The notes below the pieces were generated by a model, which was not told the origin of the DNA, made no database searches, and worked only from the letters and a program-made list of their open reading frames with translations. Positions 9,527-19,453 of a DNA stretch of 27,512 bases are shown here, piece by piece. The first letter of the stretch is position 1, and each line of letters begins with the position of its first letter. Location of the stretch: the NCBI GenBank assembly GCA_009801015.1, contig VHZZ01010250.1:13678-41189 (forward strand), given 5' to 3'. A program made the translations under genes and the position numbers. The stretch is from Silene noctiflora. Taxonomy: Eukaryota; Streptophyta; Magnoliopsida; Caryophyllales; Caryophyllaceae.

Positions 9527-9638
9527 CTAACTGGGCTTCGGATCAGTTTCCTTTGTATTAGCTTCCTCTTGAAGCCTTTTCCCCCAATATTCCTCTAATG
9601 GTGGCCCAAACAGTGCTTTACCAGATATGATTCCAACT
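9527..9638 (-). pseudogene. Unrecognised minus-strand candidate terminal exon
   Basis: After a fair acceptor (ATAAATTCGCAG, minus strand) a 36-residue frame runs to a TAG at 9527-9529: VGIISGKALFGPPLEEYW, then GKRLQEEANTKETDPKPS. The composition (GPPLEEYW, charged hydrophilic tail) is protein-like. No earlier exon could be matched: the nearest open piece, about 10025-10065 (IAFDAYINHPGFP before a GTAAGA donor), ends in the wrong phase. Function unknown; the opposite-strand frame at 9364-9561 is also unrecognised. Confidence 0.3.
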
Positions 9639-9659
9639 CTGCGAATTTATATTACACTC

Positions 9660-10260
9660 GAATGAGTTTGTTTCAGTACAAAAACCTCATTCACCATACA
9701 AATAAGAAATTGTTCCTGATCCCTTAAAAAAAGGAAATTTTGTACCCAAAAGATCTCAAGACATAGCTCCGAATAAAAATATAGACGTTCAATCCACATC
9801 CAAGCAAAAGCTAAAAGTAGCCTCAGAAGAGCATTGATTTTAAATCAAAGAAGTATTTTGACTAGCTATAAACAACTTTCACCTCATAGTTTCATAAATA
9901 TAAAGGATTATAAACATAAAGAATAAAAAAGACTACAAACAATCTTCAAATGTTTTAAAAACACAGTTTTACTCCATAATTGTTTGTGAGAAGCCAGTAG
10001 CCCATAAGATGCATTCAGTCATGTCTTCAAGAGCTGCAGGCTACTTAAATTGCATTCTTACAGGAAAGCCAGGATGGTTTATGTATGCATCAAATGCTAT
10101 TGCTCCAAGAGATTAGAAGTCCAGCTTATATGAGCTGAAAAAATGAGCATTCTTCTAGGGATCAAGGGACAACGCTTTTGAATGATAGCTCGTTCACATT
10201 TTCTTACAAAAAGCTACCAAAGCATATCTGGCAAGGACTCCTCAGATCTTCATAACTAGT
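9660..10260. other. Intergenic region with one short open piece
   Basis: Mostly AT-rich and unassigned. The only item is a short minus-strand open piece at about 10025-10065, before a GTAAGA donor-like site; it is discussed under the candidate exon at 9527-9638 and is not enough to call a gene. Confidence 0.3.
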
Positions 10261-10261
10261 C

Positions 10262-10924
10262 TAGGGGCCTGTTTGGCCAAGCTTTTAAACTGCTTTTGTA
10301 ATTGGAAAAGGAGAAGCCCGGCCAAACAGTATAATTTACAAGATCTAGAATCACTTTTGAAAAGTCAAAAACTCATTTTTGGCCCCAAAAAGTAGAAGTA
10401 GATATTTTCTACTTCTCATTCTACTTTTCAAGTAGGCGCTAAAAAACCCAAATGTTTTGCGCCAATTCTTTTTATTTTTGCCTCCAGAAAACCTTGATTT
10501 ACCCCCTTTATATGCTGTATTATTGGCATTCCATTTTCTCTCTTCAATCTGCACAATCCTTTGTCTNTCTCACATAAACCATTAAAGTACCAGGTAATCA
10601 ATCATCAACTCCAACTATTTTTTAATCTTGCTTCTATGATCTTATACTCCCTCCGTCCCAATGACTATGATGAAGATAACTAGTGTGAGTATAACTATTT
10701 TGAAGAGTAATCATATGTCTTACGTATAATTATCAAATGACATGCTAAATAAAAAAACAATAAAAAGCTAAATGAAAAGTTAGGCCAAACATATAAATTT
10801 TACAAGAAGTAGTTTTTACAAAAGTATGGCCAAACAAATAATTTTTTTCCAAAAAGTAACTTTTGAATAAACTCCTTTTAGAAAGGAGAAGCTATTTTAC
10901 ACAAGCAAGGCCAAACAACACCTA
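10262..10924. mobile_element. hAT-like non-autonomous element, with nested Stowaway-like end
   Basis: The ends are inverted: TAGGGGCCTGTTTGGCC at 10262 and GGCCAAACAACACCTA ending at 10924. The word GGCCAAACA recurs inside near 10320, 10782 and 10829, as subterminal repeats do in hAT elements. There is no transposase. A Stowaway-like end (TACTCCCTCCGTCCCAATG) at about 10647 suggests a later insertion. An 8-bp target duplication is not clear. One base (10567) is an N. Confidence 0.55.
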
Positions 10925-10929
10925 GATTT

Positions 10930-11588
10930 AGAATCCTTGAAGGAAGGAATCATTCAGTTGCATATGGATTGTAGAATGAGTTACTTATTCATCCTCCATA
11001 ATTAATGTTTTTTCACGTCGCTTTAGCACAGCTTTTCTTCGTATCACAAACGAGATCAGAGGTAGTTTGAATATTGGATAGCAGATCTTATCTTAAATCC
11101 CAATTCCAATAAATTGTAAACAAAAAAAAAATATGGTACCGTAAAATATTGGTTATAACTAAGTAGATTGTAGAGGACAGTTAGGTATTGGGGATTTGGG
11201 GGCAGTAGTTGTGTGACCACCTAACACAACATCAACGTTAACCCACTGCCTCAAGGTCTCATAAATCTCAGCGTAAGCACATCTATGTACAGAAAATGTT
11301 TCCAAATGATCCACCTAACTACGTCGAGAATTGCACCAATAACTAATACTCCGTACTTCATAATGAAAAACAAGTGAAACCAGTTTAACGAGTCATTTTG
11401 TTTTATTCCATCTTAATCCAAAACTAAAGTTCAAGAGTCACTGGCTGCATTTGAAACAGAAATATGTCATGCAATAATGATACACAGTAATACTTACGAT
11501 TGAGGTCCCAATGCATCAAGTCTCCAACTAAAATCGTATTTCCCATTTATTATAATAGCATATGCACCATTTTATATACTTCGTACAT
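10930..11588. other. Intergenic region, no gene seen
   Basis: AT-rich sequence with two ACTCCGTACTTC/ACTTCGTAC words typical of MITE edges (about 11348 and 11578) but no paired ends. No coding or RNA gene signal was seen. Confidence 0.35.
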
Positions 11589-12594
11589 AAAAAGAAAGGG
11601 GAATTCTGTGTTGTACCCCTATGTGTTTCAGTTTTCTACATTACACCACTTCTTTTTCTAAAACGTACTGCGTACCCCCAAACGTTACTAATAAACCTAC
11701 ACCGTAACCTCAAAGGTTAATTCCATGAACTCTCCGTTTTCACCACGCCTCTCCCCACAACCCTTGACCCCTTCAATCTCAATCAGTCCATTTTTTTACA
11801 CCACGACAGTTCATCAAGACTCCTGAACCCTCTACCATAATCAATGGCAGCACCTACTAGTTTGTCGCCTTCATAATCGTCTCCCTCAATCTCCAATTCA
11901 CATACCAGCCCCTCTACCAATTGACCTCCATAGTCGTCTCCTCAACCTCCATTAACTACTCAAATGGAAATAAACAACTCACCAATTCGCTGCTCCCCAC
12001 TAAACGAAGAATTGAACCACCCATCTCTGCCCCTCAAAACACCCAGAAACAACCCCTCCTTTGACCCAATTACAACCTAGAATCTTCAATTAGATGGAGG
12101 TTGGAGAAGGGGGAGGTCATGATTGGAGAAATTAGAGGAGAAATGTTAGTATTGGAAAGATAAATGGAGAACAGAGGGAGGATAAAGGTTGGTGTAGGCT
12201 GTGGAAAAAGGTGAAAAGGTTGATGTAGGCGCTGAGGTTGATTATGGTGAAGGAAATGGGTGGTGGTCTTTATGGTGGAGCTTCTGTTGGAAATAGCCAC
12301 GAATGTTGGCGTAGCTGAGTGGAATTGTAGTTGGGTTGGGTTAATGGGTATTTTGGGTGGGTTCATAGGTACTTGGTAGTTTGGTTAGATTAATGGTAGT
12401 TTGATGAGTTTATGAGTCAAATGAACAAACTAACGGATCAAGATAACAGTTTTCTGGACATAGTTATAGATTTATGGTTGGGACTCATCTGTGGATTTCA
12501 GGGGTGCATCATGTGTTTTAAGAAAAGCAGAGGTACAATATAAAAAAATCGGAAAATAGAAGGGTACATGTTTCACTCCCCTTTTGTTTTTCAC
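11589..12594. mobile_element. Non-autonomous DNA transposon, ~1 kb, long inverted ends
   Basis: The left end (AAAGAAAGGGGAATTCTG, then TTGTACCCCTATGTGTTTC) is mirrored at the right (reverse complement: AAAACAAAAGGGGAGTG, then CATGTACCCTTCTATTTTCC), and similarity goes on for some 70 bases to TTTTCTAAAAC / TTTTCTTAAAAC. The interior is Pro/Ser/Thr-coding by composition on both strands but has no protein domain. Edges are approximate and no perfect target duplication was found; the G-rich ends would fit a Mutator-like element. Confidence 0.55.
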
Positions 12595-12628
12595 TTTTGT
12601 TTTTCTATATTTTCGAACGGTTCTAAAT

Positions 12629-12690
12629 GATGATTCATGTCAGCCGACCTCAAACCATTTTGGGATTAAGGCTCTGTTGTTGTTGTTGTT
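12629..12690 (+). mobile_element. SINE 3' end with (TTG)n tail (Au-SINE-like)
   Basis: CAGCCGACCTCAAACCATTT, then TGGGATTAAGGCTCTG and five TTG units, resembles the 3' end of the plant Au SINE, which ends in a TTG repeat (from memory). Only the 3' part is visible; no A or B box is found before it. Confidence 0.5.
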
Positions 12691-12946
12691 GGAAAATATA
12701 GAGTACATCATAGAATTTCCCGAAAAGAAAGAGCAACAAAAACTTGATCACCCAAAATCAAAATCTCAACTCCTCGTCTGATCACAAAGCCTAGAGGGTC
12801 ACAGCAATATCTAAGACATTGTGTTTCATGACCTGCAAACTCTAATACTACGGTGTTCTGTAGTGTAGACCTGGCCACGGACCGGTTAATGCCGGGGCTA
12901 CTCCCCATTGAACCATGAGAAATGGATCCTATTGACGATTAAAAGC

Positions 12947-13020
12947 TACTACCTCTGCTCGAATCATTTATTTACCTTAATGCGAAGTGAGATCAAATGA
13001 TTAAGAGGGAGGGAATACTA
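12947..13020. mobile_element. Short Stowaway-like MITE (74 bp)
   Basis: TACTACCTCTGCTCGAATCA at the left pairs with AATGATTAAGAGGGAGGGAATACTA (shown only as the terminal block) at the right. The arms agree in the CTCY...AATCATTT part and the ends carry TA, the Stowaway target. Almost nothing lies between the arms. Confidence 0.5.
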
Positions 13021-13507
13021 TGTAATGATCAAATATCGATAGCGTTTTATAATTATGAAAATTATTCCCATCAAGCACAATGATCAATTATAATCCAAAA
13101 ACGCTCAATTCAATCAAAAATCATAATTTTCAATGGTTAAGAATTACAATCAATTAAGTAAGAAATAAACTTACACGACTGCGCCAATAATCAAGGGCAA
13201 AGAAGGAAATAATCTGCGACGGAAGAACATAATTTCCCAATTATTTCAAAGCTCTCAATTATTAACTGTTTCTTCTTCAATTAGGGTTCTTTCTAAATCC
13301 CCCTTTTTTCTCCCCTAATTCTTTGCAGGAGATACGACGGATCTGGTATGGCTACATGGTAGTGGGCCCATTATGCGAGTAGTTTACTGAACGTAAGCCC
13401 AATATGATCTAAAGTTTGGGCTGTTGTTGTGGGTATAGTACATGGACTCTGAATTATTTATTGCAAGCCCATTATGAAAAAAACAAAAGCCAGTGAGATC
13501 GTTTGGG

Positions 13508-13907
13508 TAGGGGTGTGCAAAAATCTGGTCCAGACCGGAAAAATGAACCGTTTTGGACCGAAATCTACCGAAATTAAATTAAAAATTTCGGTCTTCAATC
13601 CAACATTTTTTAAGGTTTTGGTTTTCAGCCTGGTTCGATTTTGGACCGGAAAAACCGGAATTACTGTTATTTGATTTTTTCCCCTTAATATATTATTTAA
13701 AATATCATTGCATGTCTCCTCAATTCTGTTCGACTGGGCCGGATTTTGAAAAGGTGAGTATGTAAAAGTAATTCCGGTCCAACCGGTCTGGTTCGATCTT
13801 GGACCGAAGTTTTTCCGCTCCAGAACTTTTGTCACCGAGTCCGGTTACGATCCGAGTTTTATGTCGATTCCGGTTCCAGTCTGGTTTTGAATCGGTGCGG
13901 AGCCCTA
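13508..13907. mobile_element. hAT-like non-autonomous element rich in GGACCG words
   Basis: TAGGGGTGTGCAAAAATC at 13508 is mirrored by GGTGCGGAGCCCTA ending at 13907 (reverse complement TAGGGCTCCGCACC), a typical hAT-like end. Inside, GGACCGGA/GGACCGAA and their complements recur many times. The open frames on both strands come from this repetition. The flanks (CGTTTGGG and CAGTTTTT) are not a convincing 8-bp duplication. Confidence 0.55.
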
Positions 13908-14160
13908 CAGTTTTTGGTCAAGGCTTGTGAGTGACTGCTATGTTTTATAGTTTCTTTGTTTACCTATTTCATTTTAGGGTTTCTCAATCAATTGTTTACA
14001 TTTCTATTTTCGGAATGCTTTCGATGAATAATTTGATCCACCACACTCAATATGGTCCTCTTGTCATTAAATAATTGGTGATCACCTCTTTTCTTGGTAT
14101 TTTTGCCAAAACCAAAGATAAACAAATGATCGAGATGGAGGGAGTATTATGTCAATGGAG

Positions 14161-14526
14161 GAATTTTTTTGGCTAAACGAGGTTATATGGCAAATTAATT
14201 GGGTTTTGGGGTTGTTTTCAAACTATTTGGGGCTAATGGGTCTACGTCAACAATTTCGTTTTTTTTCCTGATTTCAGGCAACGCTGTTAGTTGGACAAGC
14301 GACTTTACCTTGTTTCGTGTGCATGACAATAAGCCGCTAGTTATATAGCGGGGTACCCTGTTATTAATTGCATAAAGATAACCGTTGTGTAAATATAATG
14401 AAACCAAGTAAAGCCGCTCGTTCAAATGGTGGCTTACCTAAAATCTTGAAATAAAAATAAAAATGACGACATTAGCCCATTAATCCCAATTAGTTTGCTA
14501 AATAACCTCATTTAGCCAAAAGAATT
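14161..14526. mobile_element. Mutator-like MITE with ~45-bp inverted ends
   Basis: The left end GAATTTTTTTGGCTAAACGA, continuing GGTTATATGGCAAATTAATTGGG in blocks, matches the reverse complement of the right end (AATTCTTTTGGCTAAATGA, GGTTATTTAGCAAACTAATT) for about 45 bases. The flanks GTCAATGGAG (14151-14160) and GTCACCGAAG (14527-14536) agree at 7 of 10, an aged target duplication. Just before it (about 14100-14148) is a one-ended Stowaway-like end (GATGGAGGGAGTATTA). Confidence 0.65.
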
Positions 14527-14529
14527 GTC

Positions 14530-14816
14530 ACCGAAGTGAGAAATTGTGTTCGATCAATTGCATATTTCTTCTGTCTCGGTCATTTTTTTACGTTTTTCGT
14601 ATTTAGATGTCTTAATAACTTATGATCGTTTTTATTTTAAATATGTGTAAATTAGTTATTCTTTTCATGTGCAATTTGAATATACCTTCTCAGTGTCTCA
14701 TGCACCTTTCATTCAAGGCATAAATACTTCTCAAGTGGCAACCACTGGAGACGAAGAGATAACGCGCAAATATATATAGACATATTTTGCTCATTTATCT
14801 TCCATACATTTTGAAG

Positions 14817-14847
<31 letters not shown>

Positions 14848-15750
14848 GACCCATTGACAGAGTATAGTGTGGAAGGCGCTTAATCTATATTGACAGATAA
14901 CGACCAATAGATTCTTTATACAAGACCTAACATACCGCATACTAATGCATGCACGTCGGTATACATTTATCTAACTTGCTGCGGCATGCAAGCTTCGCTA
15001 CCTGATGTACTAATTAGTGCCATGAATAAGGAAATTTTTACCAACTAATTTAGTTGATAAAACCGATAAGTATTACGGAGTAATAATATTTCGGATTTTC
15101 CCATAATTCATCATCGTCATCAAAATGCATATGTATGTGGTTTTCTTTAACCAACAATAATAATGAATTATTTGTTTAGTGTTAGAGGATTGCACATTCA
15201 GATGGTTAGCCTATGATTTATAATATGGTGTAACGAAATTATTGCTCAATATCTACGAGTATCGATCAATGGATTTAGGAAACCGACAAATTTTACTAAT
15301 AAAGGGTCAAACATAATTAATGGTGCAAAATCAATTCTCACGTGATTTTTCAATAATAGTGTAGCACCTGCTATAACAATTGATAAGGTGGACTCACCCA
15401 TGTAGATAGATATGTAAGTAGTATGGGAGGCTAAACAACCAAATTATTCGGATATTTTAGGGGCATTCTCCAACATCAGTTGAATAAAAATGAGATTAAA
15501 TACGTGTTTATCAGCTAGTGGACTACTTCTCTAGTCGGCTCTCAATTCTATGGATTTGTCATGGAGAACAAAACAAATAGTAGCATTAAGGGCTAAAATA
15601 GTACTCTTTCAAAGTATAGAAGCTAAGATAGTTTAGTTACAAGCAAATGATGAATGAAAATGAAGCTAACCCACCCACATACATACATGACTAATCAACT
15701 TAATCATACACTAATTATAACCACACAGCTTAACTTGAATTGGATGTCTG
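14530..15750. other. Intergenic region with (TA)n microsatellite
   Basis: No gene is visible. A TA dinucleotide run of about 13 units lies at 14821-14847. The rest is AT-rich with no paired repeat ends recognised. It is downstream of the PSK gene. Confidence 0.45.
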
Positions 15751-15756
15751 TCTTTT

Positions 15757-15838
15757 GGAAGACTGTACTCCTTACACCTAAGCCTTTATAATATTCCATT
15801 TAGTGAATTGCATTTAGGTGTAAGGATGACGGTCCTCC
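15757..15838. repeat. Foldback hairpin in the PSK 3' flank
   Basis: The 25-base arms at 15757-15781 and 15814-15838 pair at 21 positions, including the perfect core CCTTACACCTAA / TTAGGTGTAAGG, around a 32-base loop. It starts about 130 bases after the PSK stop, so it could lie in the PSK 3' UTR or be a separate foldback MITE. Confidence 0.7.
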
Positions 15839-15970
15839 CCAAGTACATAATAATTTTTCCTAAATATAACTCTTCTTAAATTCTGTTATTGTCTTAATAT
15901 TCTATCTGTGAGTTTGTGAGAATTGACAAGACTACTAAAAGTTCCTCATTAAAAAAGCCATGAAAATTTT

Positions 15971-16757
15971 CTAAGGATTTTGTTGTTGAGTGTAGATATA
16001 ATCAGTATGAGCCACAAGAGTTCTCCTCATTAAGCACTCTTCTTCATTTAATCCTTGACAGCTCTCTACCTCTTCCACCTTCACTTGCTCTGTTTCCTGA
16101 TCCTGTTTATATCAATATCAACTTCTTTTCAGTTTTCAGATACCAATTATCGATGGTTCATTAATTAAAATAGCACCAATTAAATGTTTTTCCGACCATT
16201 ATCTCTAATTAACTGTGTGTGAGTATTCTGATGTTAGTATAAAGTAAACTATTTGTCATTTTAGATTTGAGTTCAAGCTAATTATCATAAATGAGTCTAC
16301 GTAGAAGCAGAGTAAAACTCGGTTCATGCAACTATCTTCAAGGACAATCTTTGGTTGTGAAATAATCCCTCCGTTGATTGGCTCCAATCATTTGTTTTTA
16401 AAAAATATTTTAACTAAAGATAAACAAATAATTGACTCAAAAGAAATAACCATTCTAGGTTGGGCATGAAAACACGTGAATTTTAAAGTAAACAAGTAAC
16501 TGGCACGAAAGAACTAGAAGTAACCATGTCGGGCTGAGCATGAAGACAGCTTGAATTTAAAGGAAAACTTGTACTCCGTAATTAATTAACCCGAAAGAAG
16601 AAGTAACATTTTTTTAGTCGGACATGAAAACAGTCGGAGTAAATCAGTTACGTACCGGATTGAGAGAAGCAGGGACGGGGCGAGCTGCATGGACAAGAGC
16701 AGTAGAAAAAACGAGAAGAGCAATTAAAAATAGCGCGGTTGTGAACTTTGCCGCCAT
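15971..16757 (-). CDS. PSK: Phytosulfokine (PSK) precursor, 2 exons
   Basis: Precursor of phytosulfokine, a secreted pentapeptide (YIYTQ) with two sulfated tyrosines that promotes cell growth through the receptor kinase PSKR. Exon 1 is 16656-16757 (34 codons), exon 2 is 15971-16102 (43 codons plus TAG); the intron is GT-AG, phase 0. The 77-aa product starts with a signal peptide ([20 protein letters not shown], then LVHA with cleavage likely before ARP). An acidic spacer follows, then the conserved ESC...[10 protein letters not shown] block and DYIYTQ near the C-terminus (hormone at residues 69-73). DY before IYTQ is the tyrosylprotein sulfotransferase context, and the upstream AHTD region is where subtilase processing is expected. 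Length fits the family (about 77-90 aa). No residue looks missing. The individual paralogue (PSK2-like) is inferred from position near GRF. Confidence 0.95.
16420..16655 (-). repeat. Degenerate 74-83-bp tandem repeats in the PSK intron
   Basis: Three related units start at about 16443 (GAAATAACCATTCTAGG), 16517 (GAAGTAACCATGTCGGG) and 16600 (GAAGTAACATTTTTTTAG). Each then has GCATGAAAACA-like or GACATGAAAACAG words, and the inter-unit part contains ACGAAAGAA / CCGAAAGAAG. The last unit reaches the intron's 5' splice site region at 16655. A Stowaway-like end (AATCCCTCCGTTGATTGG) lies near 16364 in the same intron. Confidence 0.6.
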
Positions 16758-16865
16758 TATTGAATATGTGTATATGGAAAGTACGAGAGGAAAATGATAG
16801 ATATAAATAGAGTGAAACTAATTAAGGAAAGGTTTGCAGATGAGATGAGCATTGTAATACACGGC

Positions 16866-16873
16866 TATTTATA
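16866..16873 (-). promoter_or_regulatory. Likely TATA box of the PSK gene
   Basis: TATAAATA on the minus strand, 109 bases before the PSK start codon, would put transcription start near 16838 and give a leader of about 80 bases. A second, weaker TATTTATAT lies at about 16800-16809, closer to the ATG. The first is preferred by match and distance. Confidence 0.5.
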
Positions 16874-16979
16874 TCAGTGTGAAGACTGCGACAGTTGGTG
16901 TGAACTTTGGGAAGACCAATTCAGGAATCTAGATAAGACTTTCAACCATTTTTTATCAATACAAATTAATATAGCGGTG

Positions 16980-17860
16980 TAATATTTATTATATGTACTC
17001 CGGGCTGGTTAAGATAGACGTATTATGGACAATTTGTTGTAGGTTTGAATGTCGACCATTTTGTAAAAGAAATAAAGAGGAATGAGTTGTATTTTCCACT
17101 TGGAAAAGGTCAACTGTGCTAGATAACATTGAATCAATGCTTTTTCTGTGGAGATGAGTTTAGTATTCTCCTTGAAGCATTCAAATTCCTTCCAAAAGTT
17201 GAGATGAATTGGGTGTGCCACGAATATGCTAAAGATAGATCAAGATGCTTAATCGTTCTTGGAGTGAGTGTGGATTAATGGTAGTTTCTTTACTTGTTTC
17301 CTTTTAATCTTTTGCATTAAGCTTATTGAAGAATTTTAATTTTCAATTGAGTAAAATTACCCACTATTGTAAGTGGGTGAAGAACTTTAATTACTCAACA
17401 ACAACTTTTAGTGAAAATGCCTCGTTATAAATTGTATATTAGTAAGAATGAAAAAAAATCCCTCGAAAAGAAATAAATAAAGTTAGTTAATAATATTTCA
17501 TGTAAACGATGGTTAAGTGTCGTCTTGAAATCGTCACATGCCTAAGGATTGAAAGGCTCTGGTTTCAATTGAAACCCAAGGATCAATAGACTAACCCAAT
17601 AATAATAAATCACCTAGACTTTTTTACACAAATGAGATAAATTTCATAAGTTCATTCATAAAATTCTTAAATAGATCATTACATCTTACCTAATTCCCTT
17701 ATATAAGCTATATAAATTAGGAAATAAGAAATGAAGTAGTTTCTATTATGTAAAATTATTATTGCACTATTTTATATTGGAATGTCTTAGTCTTTCCGAG
17801 TACCACTGTCTTGAGCTTATAACATAATCATTATATGAAAGCATTACCTAATTAACTACA
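16980..17860. other. Upstream of PSK, no further gene seen
   Basis: AT-rich DNA with short chance frames. A small perfect hairpin ACCCACT...AGTGGGT lies near 17370-17390 within a looser inverted pair (TTGAGTAA / TTACTCAA). No other signal could be supported. Confidence 0.35.
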
Positions 17861-17875
17861 GACTACAGAGTACAA

Positions 17876-17929
17876 AATATGAAAAGAAGTCGTATTAAAG
17901 TTAATATGAAAAGAAGTCGTATTGAAGTT
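17876..17929. repeat. 27-bp tandem duplication
   Basis: Two units (AATATGAAAAGAAGTCGTAT, then TRAAGTT) at 17876-17902 and 17903-17929 differ at one base. Confidence 0.9.
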
Positions 17930-18490
17930 AAAGACGATTTCAAATTAGATTTTGGCGAGAAGTAGAAGGTTAGGCAGTTGACAATACAGTCCATGCGATT
18001 TAATTTGGATTGACGTAAGTACGTGGTGTTGTATGAATCAAAGGGGGGCCTGAAATTAAACCCAGATAGAAGCTGGCTTATATCCATGATAAGTCATAAG
18101 TCCGTAAGTCAAATAGACTTATCTAATCCGCAATAGACCATTAGCACCCACAGATAAACACCTCCATACACGATACAATTATAGATGGTCTTAGACTTGG
18201 AAAAATTCTAAATGTTTTATATTTCTTGTATATTTTTCTAGATGCCCTCTGTTTCTTCAGATCATGCTTATATATGCTTGACGTTTGCCCTTCTAGTACA
18301 TCATACGGCTCAGAACAAAATACCCACTATATGTATAAATGTATATTAATATCGGTTTTTCTAACATGCACGTGTCCTAAGGGCACATCATAGAAAGTCA
18401 TATAATAAGGCAATAATTTAAGATTCTTATACTAAAAATTGTAAGAATTGAATGAGTTTATCTTTTTCTTTTTTTCTCATAATTGATTTT
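17930..18490. other. Intergenic region, nothing recognised
   Basis: AT-rich, without paired repeat ends or credible coding. It borders the poly(A)-like tail of the LINE remnant at its right end. Confidence 0.3.
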
Positions 18491-19060
18491 TTTTGTTTTT
18501 TTTTAAGGTAAGAAACTAGATTGTTCCTCTCGAGTAGGACCAACCTATCTCATCCTTTCGAATGAGGGAGGTAAGTTGAACCACCGGCTTTCAAACCACC
18601 TTGAAAGAGACGAACATGAATGTTCAATAGAACCCATAAAGTCAGCAACCTTGTTGGCTTCACGATAGCAATGTCTAATTATCACTTCAGCGAAGCAATG
18701 AAGGTCTAATTTCACATCCTTGATAATACTAGTAATTTCTCAAGGAATTTGTCAAGTATTACGAAGTGAGTTAATAACACATGAATTATCACCCTCCACA
18801 ATTAGCTTTGAGATTTCTAAGTATTTAGCTGCTAAAATGTCTTCTTTTAAAGCGAGCGCTTCTGCAACAAGAATGCTATTGGATCCGCACTTTTTTTGCT
18901 CCTAACAAAACGACAATACCATGATGATCTCTAATACAATATCCTAAAACATCTTTTTCGCCTTCTATTTTTGAACCGTCAAAATTTAGCTTTAGGAAAC
19001 CATTTCTAGGTTTCTCCCACCAAATTTCTTCCTTATTAATATGGAGTATATTAATCTTAT
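18490..19060 (-). pseudogene. LINE remnant: RNase H-like domain and 3' end
   Basis: On the minus strand the sequence codes, over two frames, for the RNase H-like region found at the end of plant L1-type LINEs. It reads IWWEKPRNGFLKLNFDGS (first Asp), CIRDHHG, then after a frame change at an A-run near 18892 AEALALKEDILA (Glu), LIVEGDNSCVINSL (Asp), and REANKVADFMG (last Asp). Two in-frame stops follow SLRNT and QIP. All four acidic active-site positions are still present, but the copy is broken and has no reverse transcriptase part. An A-rich stretch (read as T on the plus strand, about 18485-18506) fits the LINE tail. It is a 5'-truncated, decayed copy. Confidence 0.75.
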
Positions 19061-19064
19061 TAAG

Positions 19065-19450
19065 CTCCTAAAATATCATAAAGTACAAGAGTACAACTAT
19101 AAAAATGGTTATATATAGTCTGTTTGAACCTTTTAAAAGAACGAAGGCGGGTCTGAAGGGAGACTTTATGTTGCGAATTATAGGTTGTAGTCCATGTAGA
19201 CCATAAGATGCGGAATTTCCATTTCATATTGCGTGAGAATGAAGTACGTAGAGAAAGGTGCCAAATTACGTGGACGACTAAAGTTTCAAATTAGTTGGAA
19301 TTTTAACATTACCTTCAGGTTGGTAACTAGAAGAGGGTCCCTCATAAATTCCATTCACATAGGCAGATCAACTGCGTTTTTGTTTATTTTATAATTTTAT
19401 ATGGAATCATGCTCTGTATAACAGAAACTTTAGAATTAATTTTGACCACG
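19065..19450. other. Intergenic region, nothing recognised
   Basis: Unassigned AT-rich DNA between the LINE remnant and the 44-bp tandem duplication. It may include more 5' LINE sequence, but no reverse transcriptase motif can be read. Confidence 0.3.
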
Positions 19451-19453
19451 CAC

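Noticed and set aside
9364-9561. 65-codon plus-strand frame, Gln/Lys-rich
   Set aside because: No recognised motif, and it overlaps the better candidate exon on the other strand; not called as a gene.
12070-12366. 98-codon minus-strand frame
   Set aside because: It lies inside an inverted-repeat transposon and is low-complexity Pro/Ser/Thr/Leu with no domain.
13458-13835. 125-codon minus-strand frame
   Set aside because: It falls within the hAT-like element full of GGACCG words; the frame follows from repeat composition.
6814-15700. A bZIP gene expected between GRF and PSK
   Set aside because: No basic region or leucine zipper frame could be read on either strand.
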